Source: Hyphomicrobiales bacterium (GTDB lineage Bacteria > Pseudomonadota > Alphaproteobacteria > Rhizobiales > Rhodobiaceae). Taken from it: a DNA stretch of 64,000 bases. Shown one piece after another: positions 43,551 through 51,825 of the stretch (position 1 is its first letter; the number at the start of each line of letters is the position of its first letter). Under the pieces are notes generated by a model. It saw nothing but the letters and a program-made list of their open reading frames with translations, did no database searches and had not been told where the DNA came from. A program made the position numbers and the translations under genes. The stretch covers positions 152,891 through 216,890 of the forward strand of contig PKTR01000003.1 in assembly GCA_002869065.1 (NCBI GenBank), written 5' to 3'.

Positions 43551-45242
43551 ATGACAGATCATTCAGCAGGCGCGGGAGAAATCCTGCGCGAAAACGGGCA
43601 GCACCCGTCGACGGAGCACTGTCCGACATCCGAAAAGGCGGCACCGGGCGCGGCACCCGGTATCGATCCTGACAAGGTCTATCACGCGCCCGAGCCGCCA
43701 CGACCGATCGATCCCGCCTTCTGGAACCGCTCGCTGTTCGAAGCACTGCTCGACACCCGTACCCGTTTCGGCCGCGACCACGTCGCGCTGGAAGACGCCG
43801 AGGGGCAGGTTCTCACCCTCGACAAGATGGTGCTCGCCGCCACCATTCTCGGCAGGAAGCTCGAAGCGCTGACCGAACCGGGCGAGCATGTCGGCGTCAT
43901 GCTGCCGAATGTCGCCGGCGTCGCCGCGACCTTCTTCGGCCTGCAATCGGTCGGCCGCATCCCGGCAATGCTGAATTTCTCCGCCGGCCTGCGCAATCTG
44001 CAGGCGGCCTGCACGGCAGCGGCCGTCGAAACCATCGTCACCTCGCGCCGCTTCGTCGAACTGGCCGGCCTCGACGATGTCGTCACCGCGCTCGGCCACT
44101 CGCGCCGCATCATCTGGCTGGAAGATGTCCGCGCCACCATCGGCACGCTCGACAAGGTCGGCGGCCTCTTGCGCGCCCGCTTCGGCGAAGGCGGCATGCG
44201 CCGCAAGGCCGCGAAACCGGAAGACGTCGCCGTCATCCTGTTCACCTCGGGCAGCGAGGGCCTGCCGAAGGGCGTTGCCCTCACCCACGCCAACGTACTG
44301 GCCAATGCCGCCCAGGCAATCGCCTATTTCGACCTCAACGAAGACGATCGCATCTTCAACCCGCTGCCAGTGTTCCATTCCTTCGGCCTGACCATCGGGC
44401 TTATGCTGCCGCTGTTTGCCGGCATCATGGTCGAACTCTACCCCTCGCCGCTGCACTACAAGCAGATCCCCGGCGCCCTGGCGAAATCGAAATCGACCAT
44501 CCTGATCGGCACCGACACCTTCGCCGGTGGCTGGGGCCGCATCGCCAAGCCGGACGAAATGCGCTCGCTGCGTCTCGTCGTGCTCGGCGCCGAACGTGTG
44601 CGCGAACAGACCCGCGAGCTGTGGCACAAGAAATTCGGCGTCGACCTGTTCGAGGGCTACGGCGTCACCGAGACCTCGCCGGTTCTGGCCTGCAACAAGC
44701 CGACCGCGCAGCGTATCGGCACCGTCGGTCGCCTGTTCCCCAAGATCGAGGCGCATCTGACGCCGGTCCCAGGCCTGCCCGGCTGCGGCCGCCTCATCGT
44801 GCGCGGCCCGAACGTGATGGCCGGCTACTACCGCATCGACAATCCGGGCGTGTTGGAACCCTGCAGCGGCGAGCACGACACCGGCGACATCGTCTCCATC
44901 GACGCCGACGGCTTTGTCGCCATTCGCGGCCGCGCCCGGCGTTTCGCCAAGGTCGGCGGCGAGATGATCTCGCTGGCCGCTGTCGAAGCCTTCGCCTCGA
45001 CCGCCTGGCCCGACGCGGCGCACGCCGTCGTCAACCTGCCTGACCCGAAAAAGGGCGAAACGCTGGTGCTGGTCACCGACCAGATGGACGCCGACCGCGA
45101 AACGCTCGTTCAGACCGCCCGCGCGCAGGGCATTTCCGAATTGATGATCCCCAAGCGGATCGTCGCCGTCGACGGTCTTCCGGTGCTCGCCACCGGCAAG
45201 CTCGACTATCTCGGCATTCAGGAAATCGCCAAGGACGTCTGA
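43551..45242 (+). CDS. AMP-binding acyl-CoA/acyl-ACP synthetase
   Basis: The product is 563 residues. ANL-superfamily motifs are present: VILFTSGSEGLPKGVALTH (P-loop A3), GYGVTETSPVLACN (A5) and HDTGDIVSIDADGFVAIRGRARRFAK (A7-A8), with the catalytic Lys in GKLDYLGIQE near the C-terminus. Best resemblance is to the ligase half of Aas/acyl-ACP synthetase-like proteins. It activates fatty acids to acyl-AMP and then thioester. The first 45 residues are a variable extension. It may be functionally linked to the aldehyde dehydrogenase upstream. Confidence 0.9.
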   Translation: MTDHSAGAGEILRENGQHPSTEHCPTSEKAAPGAAPGIDPDKVYHAPEPPRPIDPAFWNRSLFEALLDTRTRFGRDHVALEDAEGQVLTLDKMVLAATILGRKLEALTEPGEHVGVMLPNVAGVAATFFGLQSVGRIPAMLNFSAGLRNLQAACTAAAVETIVTSRRFVELAGLDDVVTALGHSRRIIWLEDVRATIGTLDKVGGLLRARFGEGGMRRKAAKPEDVAVILFTSGSEGLPKGVALTHANVLANAAQAIAYFDLNEDDRIFNPLPVFHSFGLTIGLMLPLFAGIMVELYPSPLHYKQIPGALAKSKSTILIGTDTFAGGWGRIAKPDEMRSLRLVVLGAERVREQTRELWHKKFGVDLFEGYGVTETSPVLACNKPTAQRIGTVGRLFPKIEAHLTPVPGLPGCGRLIVRGPNVMAGYYRIDNPGVLEPCSGEHDTGDIVSIDADGFVAIRGRARRFAKVGGEMISLAAVEAFASTAWPDAAHAVVNLPDPKKGETLVLVTDQMDADRETLVQTARAQGISELMIPKRIVAVDGLPVLATGKLDYLGIQEIAKDV

Positions 45243-45450
45243 CGGCGCCCGCGACTGTCGACCCGCACCCGTTATTTCAGGGGATGTGAACGCGGATTGT
45301 TCACGAGAGCGAACGCTGTGTTCAGTCCGGGCGGGCTTCACGGCAAGCGTAAAAGCACCATTTCATCGGCAACGAGAAATCGTCATCGGCCACAGGCTTT
45401 CACGTCCGCCATCGCGCAGGCGCAGCCGGCGGCAACGACACGAGGATATC

Positions 45451-46317
45451 ATGACCGCTGAATTCACCCCCGCCCACCCCCGCACAATCGTCCGCACGAC
45501 CCGTGGCGTCGAGGCCACCGACGGCGCCGGCGTCAACATGCGCCGCATCATCCATCAGCCGGAACTGGAAATGCTCGACCCCTTCCTGATGCTCGACTGG
45601 TTCCACTCCGACGAGCCGCAGGACTATCTCGCCGGTTTCCCGAACCATCCCCATCGCGGCTTCGAGACCGTCACCTACCTGATGCACGGCCGCATGCGCC
45701 ACTGGGACAACAAGGGCCATGAGGGCGTCATCGAACCGGGCGGCATCCAGTGGATGACCGCTGCCGGCGGCATCATCCATTCCGAAATGCCGGAACAGGA
45801 AGACGGATTGCTGTCGGGTTTCCAGCTCTGGGTCAACCTGCCTGCCGCCCTGAAGATGAAGCCGGCCGGCTATCAGGAGTTCGACAGCGCGGAAGTGCCG
45901 GTCGAGGAACATGACGGCGTCTCGCTGCGCGTCATTACCGGCCGCACCGCCGGCGGCACCGAGGGTCCGGTGCGCGACATCTCCACCGAGCCGTTCTTTG
46001 CCGACATCCACTTGAAAGCCGGCGCGGCGCATTCTGAGCCGGTCGCAGAAGGCCACGCCGCCTTCCTCATGGTGCATGAAGGCACGCTCGAAGTTGCAGG
46101 TAGCGACGGCACGGCAACGACACTCGAAGCCGGTGACCTTGCCGTGCTCGGCGACGGTGACGGCGTCACCCTGACCGCCGGCCCGGAGGGCGCGAAGACG
46201 CTGCTCGTCGCAGCCCGGCCGCTGCGCGAGCCGGTTGCCCGCGGCGGCCCCTTCGTCATGAACACCCGTGAGGAAATCATGCAGGCCTTCGACGACTATC
46301 GCGCCGGCCGGCTTTGA
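45451..46317 (+). CDS. pirin family protein
   Basis: The product is 288 residues, with two cupin-like barrels as in pirins. N-terminal metal-site motifs are visible: NHPHRGFETVTYLMHGRMRHWDN and IQWMTAAGGIIHSEMPEQ, giving the His/His/Glu ligands. Pirins bind Fe and may act as redox-sensing regulators or quercetinase-like enzymes. The start at 45451 is chosen by its GAGGAT ribosome binding site and family-like N-terminus (MTAEFTPAHPRTI). No cluster partner points to the substrate. Confidence 0.92.
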   Translation: MTAEFTPAHPRTIVRTTRGVEATDGAGVNMRRIIHQPELEMLDPFLMLDWFHSDEPQDYLAGFPNHPHRGFETVTYLMHGRMRHWDNKGHEGVIEPGGIQWMTAAGGIIHSEMPEQEDGLLSGFQLWVNLPAALKMKPAGYQEFDSAEVPVEEHDGVSLRVITGRTAGGTEGPVRDISTEPFFADIHLKAGAAHSEPVAEGHAAFLMVHEGTLEVAGSDGTATTLEAGDLAVLGDGDGVTLTAGPEGAKTLLVAARPLREPVARGGPFVMNTREEIMQAFDDYRAGRL

Positions 46318-46382
46318 TGCCTCGCGCCGGTCGGCTGTGACCGGCCCGACGGCCTGCCCGGAGTTTACCGTCTGGCAACCCT

Positions 46383-46427
46383 GACGATTGACGCTCTGAC
46401 GATTGACTCCGGCGGCGAAAAATCGTC
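46383..46427. promoter_or_regulatory. three GACGATT elements upstream of the ABC transporter operon
   Basis: GACGATT occurs at 46383-46389 and 46398-46404 (15 bp apart, within a 12-bp direct repeat CTGACGATTGAC), and its complement AATCGTC at 46421-46427. The cluster lies 80-120 bp before the substrate-binding protein gene. It is a candidate operator. Confidence 0.4.
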
Positions 46428-46505
46428 TCTCGCTTGAGTGCCGGTCCGCCCCCGACCATTGCGGCGGACCTGTCACGCGCTGTTCAACGGGAGGAGTTCA
46501 CCACC

Positions 46506-47459
46506 ATGCGCAAGCTTTTGATCGCGCTCGCTGCTGCGACCACTCTGGTCGCGCCGGCGCAGGCCGCCGACAAGGTCACCGTCGCCGTTACCGCAATCGT
46601 CGAACATCCGGCGCTCGACGCCTGCCGCGATGGCGTCAAGGACGCCCTAAACAAGGCCGGCTTCACCGACGAGAACATGACCTTCGTGTACGAGTCGGCG
46701 CAGGGCAACCCGGCCACCGCCGCCCAGATCGCCCGCAAGTTCATCGGCGAAAGCCCGTCGGTCATCGTGCCGATCTCGACCCCGTCCGCGCAGGCCGTCG
46801 TCGCCGGCACCAAAGATATCCCGGTCGTGTTCACCGCCGTCACCGATCCGGTCGGCGCCAAGCTGATCTCGAACGCCGAAAAGCCGGGCGCCAACGTTAC
46901 CGGCCTGTCCGACTTCTCCCCGCTCGACGACCACATCGCGCTGATGAAGGAAATCACGCCGGACGTGAAGAAGGTCGGCGTCATCTTCAATCCGGGTGAA
47001 GCCAATTCGGTGTCGCTGATCGACGGCCTGAAGGCCCGCATGCCGGGCGCCGGCCTCGAACTCGTCGAATCCGCCGCCACCAAGTCGTCGGAAGTGCAGG
47101 CCGCCGCCCGCGCCCTCGTCGGCAAGGTCGATGCGATCTACATCCCGACCGACAACACCATCGTGTCGGCGCTCGAAGCCGCGATCCAGGTCGCCGAGCA
47201 GAACAAGATCCCGCTCTATGCCGGCGACACAGACTCCGTGCCGCGCGGCGCCGTTGCCGCCATCGGCTTCAACTATTTCGACATCGGCGTGCAGACCGGC
47301 GCGATCGTCGCCCGCGTGCTGAAGGGTGAAAAGCCCGGCGATATCGCCGTCACCGTTGCCGCCGGCACCAATCTGGTGGTCAACCCGGCAGCGGCCGAAA
47401 AGGTCGGCATCACCATCCCGCAGGCGGTCATCGACCGCGCGACCACGGTCGTGAAATAA
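46506..47459 (+). CDS. ABC transporter substrate-binding protein (TrpX-like)
   Basis: The product is 317 residues. Signal peptide: RKLLIALAAATTLVAPAQA. The two-lobed periplasmic-binding region has PF04392-type features: KVTVAVTAIVEHPALDACRDG, PVVFTAVTDPVGAKLI, KVGVIFNPGEANSV and IPLYAGDTDSVPRGAVA. Members include TrpX-type tryptophan and other amino-acid-related binding proteins. The ligand is not proven. It heads an operon with a permease and an ATPase. A hairpin at 47483 probably makes this protein more abundant than the following ones. Confidence 0.9.
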   Translation: MRKLLIALAAATTLVAPAQAADKVTVAVTAIVEHPALDACRDGVKDALNKAGFTDENMTFVYESAQGNPATAAQIARKFIGESPSVIVPISTPSAQAVVAGTKDIPVVFTAVTDPVGAKLISNAEKPGANVTGLSDFSPLDDHIALMKEITPDVKKVGVIFNPGEANSVSLIDGLKARMPGAGLELVESAATKSSEVQAAARALVGKVDAIYIPTDNTIVSALEAAIQVAEQNKIPLYAGDTDSVPRGAVAAIGFNYFDIGVQTGAIVARVLKGEKPGDIAVTVAAGTNLVVNPAAAEKVGITIPQAVIDRATTVVK

Positions 47460-47482
47460 GCGGTATCGCTTGACGAACACGG

Positions 47483-47517
47483 ACCGGGCGGCCAAAAACC
47501 GCCCGGTCTTTTGTTTT
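47483..47517 (+). terminator. intra-operon hairpin after the binding-protein gene
   Basis: ACCGGGCGG (47483) pairs perfectly with CCGCCCGGT (47499), loop CCAAAAA, followed by CTTTTGTTTT. It is probably a partial terminator that sets the ratio of binding protein to permease. Confidence 0.75.
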
Positions 47518-47563
47518 CGCGGCCCGCCTCACCGGACCGCACCGCGCGAGCGAGGGGATCCGC

Positions 47564-48445
47564 GTGAGTGAAATCGCATTCTTGGGCGCCGTCGAGCTTG
47601 GGCTCGTCTATGCCTTCGTCGGCATTGGCGTCTATCTCGCCTTCCGCATTCTCGACTTCCCGGACCTGACCGTCGACGGCTCGTTGCCGCTCGGCGCGGC
47701 CGTCTCCGCCGTGCTCATTCTCGCCGGCGTCAATCCGTGGCTGTCGACCTTTGCCGCGATGATCGCAGGCTCCATGGCCGGTCTCGTCACCGCCTTCCTC
47801 AATGTCCGCTTCAAGATCCTGCACCTTCTCGCCTCGATCCTGACCATGATCGCGCTGTTCTCGATAAATCTGCGCGTCATGGGCCGCCCCAACGTGGCGA
47901 TCATCGGCGAGGAAACGGTGCTGACACCGTTCTACGGCCTGTTCGGCATCCCAGATCACTACATGCGCCCGCTGTTCCTCGCCGTGCTGGTCGCGGTCGT
48001 CGTCGTTATCATCGCCCGCTTCCTCGCCAGCGATTTCGGCCTCGCCATGCGCGCCACCGGCACCAACCAGCGCATGGCCCGCGCACAAGGCATCACGACG
48101 AGCGTTCATGTCTTCACTGGCATTGCGCTGTCGAACGCGCTGGTCGGGCTGGCCGGCGCGCTGTTCGCCCAAACCAATGGCTTTGCCGACGTCACCGCCG
48201 GCGTCGGCACAATCGTCGTCGGTCTCGCCGCCGTCATCGTCGGCGAGACGATCCTGCCGAGCCGGCGCATCGCGATTGCGCTGATCGGCTGCGTCATCGG
48301 CTCGGTGCTTTATCGCATCGCCATCCAGCTTGCATTGTCGGCCGACGTGATCGGCCTCAAGGCCTCCGACCTCAATCTCGCCACCGCCGTGCTCGTCGCC
48401 GTCGCACTGATCCTGCCCCGCCTGCGCAAGGGAGCAGCCCAATGA
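47564..48445 (+). CDS. ABC transporter permease (TrpY-like)
   Basis: The product is 293 residues, with about eight to nine hydrophobic segments. GTG start preceded by GAGGGG. It carries LDFPDLTVDGSLPLGAAV and LASDFGLAMRATGTNQRMARAQGI, the cytoplasmic coupling-helix region, typical of the branched-chain-type permeases that pair with PF04392 binding proteins. The stop codon overlaps the ATPase start (ATGA), indicating translational coupling. The substrate follows the binding protein. Confidence 0.9.
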   Translation: MSEIAFLGAVELGLVYAFVGIGVYLAFRILDFPDLTVDGSLPLGAAVSAVLILAGVNPWLSTFAAMIAGSMAGLVTAFLNVRFKILHLLASILTMIALFSINLRVMGRPNVAIIGEETVLTPFYGLFGIPDHYMRPLFLAVLVAVVVVIIARFLASDFGLAMRATGTNQRMARAQGITTSVHVFTGIALSNALVGLAGALFAQTNGFADVTAGVGTIVVGLAAVIVGETILPSRRIAIALIGCVIGSVLYRIAIQLALSADVIGLKASDLNLATAVLVAVALILPRLRKGAAQ

Positions 48446-49236
48446 TCCGCGTCGAAGACCTGCATATCACCTTCGCCAAGGGCACCCCGCTCGAAAAGGA
48501 AGCCCTGCGCGGCATCGACCTGACGATCGAGACCGGCGAATTCGTCTCCGTCATCGGCTCAAACGGCGCCGGCAAGTCGACGCTCCTGTCGGCGGTCGCC
48601 GGCGACGTACTGCCGACCAAGGGCCGCATCGTGATCGGCGATCGCGACGTCACCCGCTGGCCGACGGCAAAGCGCTCCGCCCTCGTCGCCCGCGTCTTCC
48701 AGGATCCGCTCGCCGGTTCCTGCGGTGCACTCACCATCGAAGAGAACTTCGCCATCGCCGCGGCCCGCGGCACCCGCCGCGGGTTCGGCTCGGCGCTGTC
48801 GGCCACGCGCCGGGCACTGTTCCGCGAGGCCGCCGCCGAACTCGGCCTCGGCCTCGAAGACCGCCTCGGCGACCGCATGGACCAGCTGTCGGGCGGCCAG
48901 CGTCAGGCGATGTCGCTGATCATGGCGACGCTGGCAAAATGCGAGGTGATGCTGCTCGACGAGCACACCGCCGCGCTCGACCCGCACATGGCCGAATTCG
49001 TGCTCGAGCTGACCCGCCGCCTCGTCGCCGAACACGGGCTCACCACCATGATGGTCACCCACTCGATGCGCCAGGCGCTCGATGTCGGCACCCGCACCAT
49101 CATGCTGCACGAGGGCCGCATCGTCCTCGACGTCAAGGGCGAGCAACGCTCCGGCCTCGGCGTCGACGATCTGGTCGCCATGTTCCGCAAGGTGCGCGGC
49201 CAGGACCTCGAAGACGACGCCCTGCTGATCGAATAG
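48442..49236 (+). CDS. ABC transporter ATP-binding protein
   Basis: The product is 264 residues. Walker A: SVIGSNGAGKSTLLSAV (about residue 36). Signature: QLSGGQRQAMSLI. Walker B: EVMLLDEHTAALDP; the residue after the Asp is Glu, as required. The H-loop reads MVTHSMRQAL. The subfamily resembles ATPases of tryptophan-type transporters. Start overlaps the permease stop by 4 nt. It completes a binding protein-permease-ATPase set transcribed in that order. Confidence 0.94.
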   Translation: MIRVEDLHITFAKGTPLEKEALRGIDLTIETGEFVSVIGSNGAGKSTLLSAVAGDVLPTKGRIVIGDRDVTRWPTAKRSALVARVFQDPLAGSCGALTIEENFAIAAARGTRRGFGSALSATRRALFREAAAELGLGLEDRLGDRMDQLSGGQRQAMSLIMATLAKCEVMLLDEHTAALDPHMAEFVLELTRRLVAEHGLTTMMVTHSMRQALDVGTRTIMLHEGRIVLDVKGEQRSGLGVDDLVAMFRKVRGQDLEDDALLIE

Positions 49237-49263
49237 GCCCCACATCGCAGCGAAGGACCCGCC

Positions 49264-49977
49264 ATGCGCCTGCCCGAGACGCTCGCCACCGGCCGCCTCA
49301 TCAAGCGCTACAAGCGCTTCCTTGCCGATGTGGAACTCGACAGCGGCGAGGTGATCACCGCCCATTGCGCCAATCCCGGCTCGATGCTCGGCCTCAACGC
49401 GCCGGGCAGTCGCGTCTGGCTGTCGAAGTCGGACAACCCGAAACGCAAGCTCGCCTATTCCTGGGAACTGATCGAGGCCGACGACACCCTTGTCGGCATC
49501 TCGACGGCACATCCGAACGCGCTGGTCGCCGAAGCGATCGAGGCCGGCACCATTGCAGAACTCACCGGCTATGAGCGCATGCGCCGCGAAGTGACATACG
49601 GCGTCAATTCCCGCGTCGACATTCTGCTCGAATCCGATGATCGCCCGCTCGCCTATGTCGAGGTCAAGAACGTCCACCTGCTGCGCCAGAGCGGCCTTGC
49701 CGAATTCCCGGACTCGGTCACCAAGCGCGGCGCCAAGCATCTCGTCGAACTCGGCGACATGGTCGAACAGGGCCACCGCGCGGTGATGATGTTTTTGGTT
49801 CAGCGCGGCGATGCCGATGAAATGGCCCTCGCCCGCGACATCGACCCTGCTTACGGTGCCGCTTTCGACGAGGCTTTGAAGCGCGGCGTGGAGGCAATCG
49901 CCTACCGCTGTTCGATCAGCCCGGAGGCGATCGAGGTGACCGATGCGGTCCCGATCCGCGACGTTTCGAGGGGCTGA
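49264..49977 (+). CDS. sfsA: SfsA-family DNA/RNA nuclease
   Basis: The product is 237 residues, the family length. Features: the N-terminal [20 protein letters not shown], the [20 protein letters not shown] block, and the nuclease core [11 protein letters not shown] with SRVDILLES just before it. Family proteins have DNA-binding and nuclease activity, and the name comes from sugar-fermentation stimulation in E. coli. The gene lies between the ABC operon and map, probably co-transcribed in part. Confidence 0.93.
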   Translation: MRLPETLATGRLIKRYKRFLADVELDSGEVITAHCANPGSMLGLNAPGSRVWLSKSDNPKRKLAYSWELIEADDTLVGISTAHPNALVAEAIEAGTIAELTGYERMRREVTYGVNSRVDILLESDDRPLAYVEVKNVHLLRQSGLAEFPDSVTKRGAKHLVELGDMVEQGHRAVMMFLVQRGDADEMALARDIDPAYGAAFDEALKRGVEAIAYRCSISPEAIEVTDAVPIRDVSRG

Positions 49978-50142
49978 CACGGGACCCGGCTGGCCTTTGG
50001 CGCGAAAAGAGAGGCTGGAACCGGCGCACGAATTGGCTATATGTCGTAGGATTGCGGCCAAGCACGAAGAGTAACGCGCATGAAACGCGCCGGGCGACGA
50101 GCCGCCATCAGCCGAACAACAAACTGGACACGCGACCGCTTC

Positions 50143-50976
50143 ATGACCACCTACGCCGACGCCGACACCCTGCCGCTCAAGAATACCGGTCAGATCCGCC
50201 TGCACGGACCCGACGCATTCGAGGGCATGCGCCGCGCCGGCCGACTGGCCGCGGAATGCCTCGACGAGGTCGCCCCGCTGGTGCAGCCGGGCGTGACGAC
50301 CGAGGAAATCGACCAGTTCGTCTACAAGTTCTGCATGGACAACGGCGCCCTGCCGGCGACGCTCTATTATCGCGGCTACACCAAGTTCAGCTGCACCTCG
50401 ATCAACCACGTCGTCTGCCACGGCATCCCGAACGAAAAGCCGCTGAAGGAAGGCGACATCGTCAACATCGACGTCACCTTCATTCTCGACGGCTGGCACG
50501 GCGACTCCAGCCGCATGTACCCGGTCGGCGCGATCAAGCGCGCCGCCGAGCGCCTCATCGACGTCACCTATGAATCGCTGATGCGCGGCATCGGCGTGGT
50601 CAAGCCGGGCGGCCACACCGGCGACATCGGCGCCGTGATTCAGGACTATGTCGAGGCCGAACGCTGCTCGGTCGTGCGCGATTTCTGCGGCCACGGCGTC
50701 GGCAAGCTGTTCCACGACACGCCGAACATCCTGCACTACGGCCGCCGCGGCGAAGGCGTGGAACTGAAGCCGGGTATGATTTTCACCATCGAACCGATGG
50801 TCAATCTCGGCCGGCCCAACGTGAAGGTGCTGACCGACGGCTGGACCGCGGTGACCCGCGACCGCTCGCTGTCGGCCCAGTTCGAGCATTCGATCGGCGT
50901 CACCGAGGACGGCTGCGAGATCTTCACCACGTCGCCGAAGGGCCTTCACAAGCCCCCCTACGACACCAGCGCCTGA
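50143..50976 (+). CDS. map: methionine aminopeptidase, type I
   Basis: The product is 277 residues from the ATG at 50143. Upstream ATG 50080 would add 21 residues, but family members start near [20 protein letters not shown]. Metal ligands are present: Asp in [16 protein letters not shown] (two Asp), His in [15 protein letters not shown], Glu in [10 protein letters not shown] and Glu in [11 protein letters not shown]. The HGIPNEKPL histidine aids catalysis. It removes the initiator methionine from nascent proteins. radC follows 11 nt later. Confidence 0.96.
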   Translation: MTTYADADTLPLKNTGQIRLHGPDAFEGMRRAGRLAAECLDEVAPLVQPGVTTEEIDQFVYKFCMDNGALPATLYYRGYTKFSCTSINHVVCHGIPNEKPLKEGDIVNIDVTFILDGWHGDSSRMYPVGAIKRAAERLIDVTYESLMRGIGVVKPGGHTGDIGAVIQDYVEAERCSVVRDFCGHGVGKLFHDTPNILHYGRRGEGVELKPGMIFTIEPMVNLGRPNVKVLTDGWTAVTRDRSLSAQFEHSIGVTEDGCEIFTTSPKGLHKPPYDTSA

Positions 50977-50987
50977 GGAGGCGGGCG

Positions 50988-51698
50988 ATGCCGGACGATC
51001 CTTCCGGTTTTTCCGAAGCGAGCGCCCAACCCCATTTCCACGGGCACCGGCAGCGCCTGAAGCAGCGTTTCGTCGAAAGCGGCGAGGACGCTCTTGCCGA
51101 CTATGAGCTGCTCGAACTCGTGCTGTTCCGCTCGATCCCGCGCCGCGACACCAAACCGATCGCCAAGACGCTGTTGGAGAAGTTTGGCTCGTTTGCCGAG
51201 GTGATCGCCGCGCCCCGCGCACGCCTGCTGGAAGTGCCCGGCATCGGAGAGGCGACCGTCACCGACCTGCATCTGATCTTCGCCTCGGCACGCCGCTTCA
51301 CCCGCGGCCAGGTGCGCGGCCGCACCGTGCTCGCCTCCTGGAGCGCCGTCATCGAGCATTGCCGCGCTTCGATGGCCTTTTCCGACCGCGAGCAGTTCCG
51401 CGTGCTGTTCCTCGACAAGAAAAACGCGCTGATCGCCGACGAACTGCAACAGACCGGAACGGTCGATCACACGCCGGTCTATCCGCGCGAGATCGTCAAG
51501 CGGGCGCTCGAACTCTCCGCCACCGCCATCATCCTGGTGCATAACCACCCGTCCGGCGATCCGACCCCGTCGCGCGCTGACATTCAGATGACCAAGCAGA
51601 TCGTCGATATCGGCGAGCCGCTCGGCATTGCCGTGCACGATCACATCATCGTCGGGCGCGACGGCCACGCCAGTTTCCGCGGGTTGAAACTTATTTGA
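50988..51698 (+). CDS. radC: RadC-family (JAB/MPN) protein
   Basis: The product is 236 residues. An N-terminal helix-hairpin-helix region ([13 protein letters not shown]) is followed by the JAB metalloprotease-like core: RAL-type strand, [17 protein letters not shown] (HxHx7SxxD) and a distal [16 protein letters not shown]. It is historically called a DNA repair protein, but a direct role in recombination or repair is uncertain. The zinc-ligand motif is intact. It is tightly linked to map. Confidence 0.95.
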   Translation: MPDDPSGFSEASAQPHFHGHRQRLKQRFVESGEDALADYELLELVLFRSIPRRDTKPIAKTLLEKFGSFAEVIAAPRARLLEVPGIGEATVTDLHLIFASARRFTRGQVRGRTVLASWSAVIEHCRASMAFSDREQFRVLFLDKKNALIADELQQTGTVDHTPVYPREIVKRALELSATAIILVHNHPSGDPTPSRADIQMTKQIVDIGEPLGIAVHDHIIVGRDGHASFRGLKLI

Positions 51699-51825
51699 CC
51701 TTCAACCGGAAAACCTTCCTTAACCTCAAATAATCACCCAGGATTTACCAGTTTCCTGCGGGAATTCTTTTACACATTAGGCCTAAAGTCCGCTGCCAGT
51801 TGGTAGAAAACCAGGGGACAGGGAC

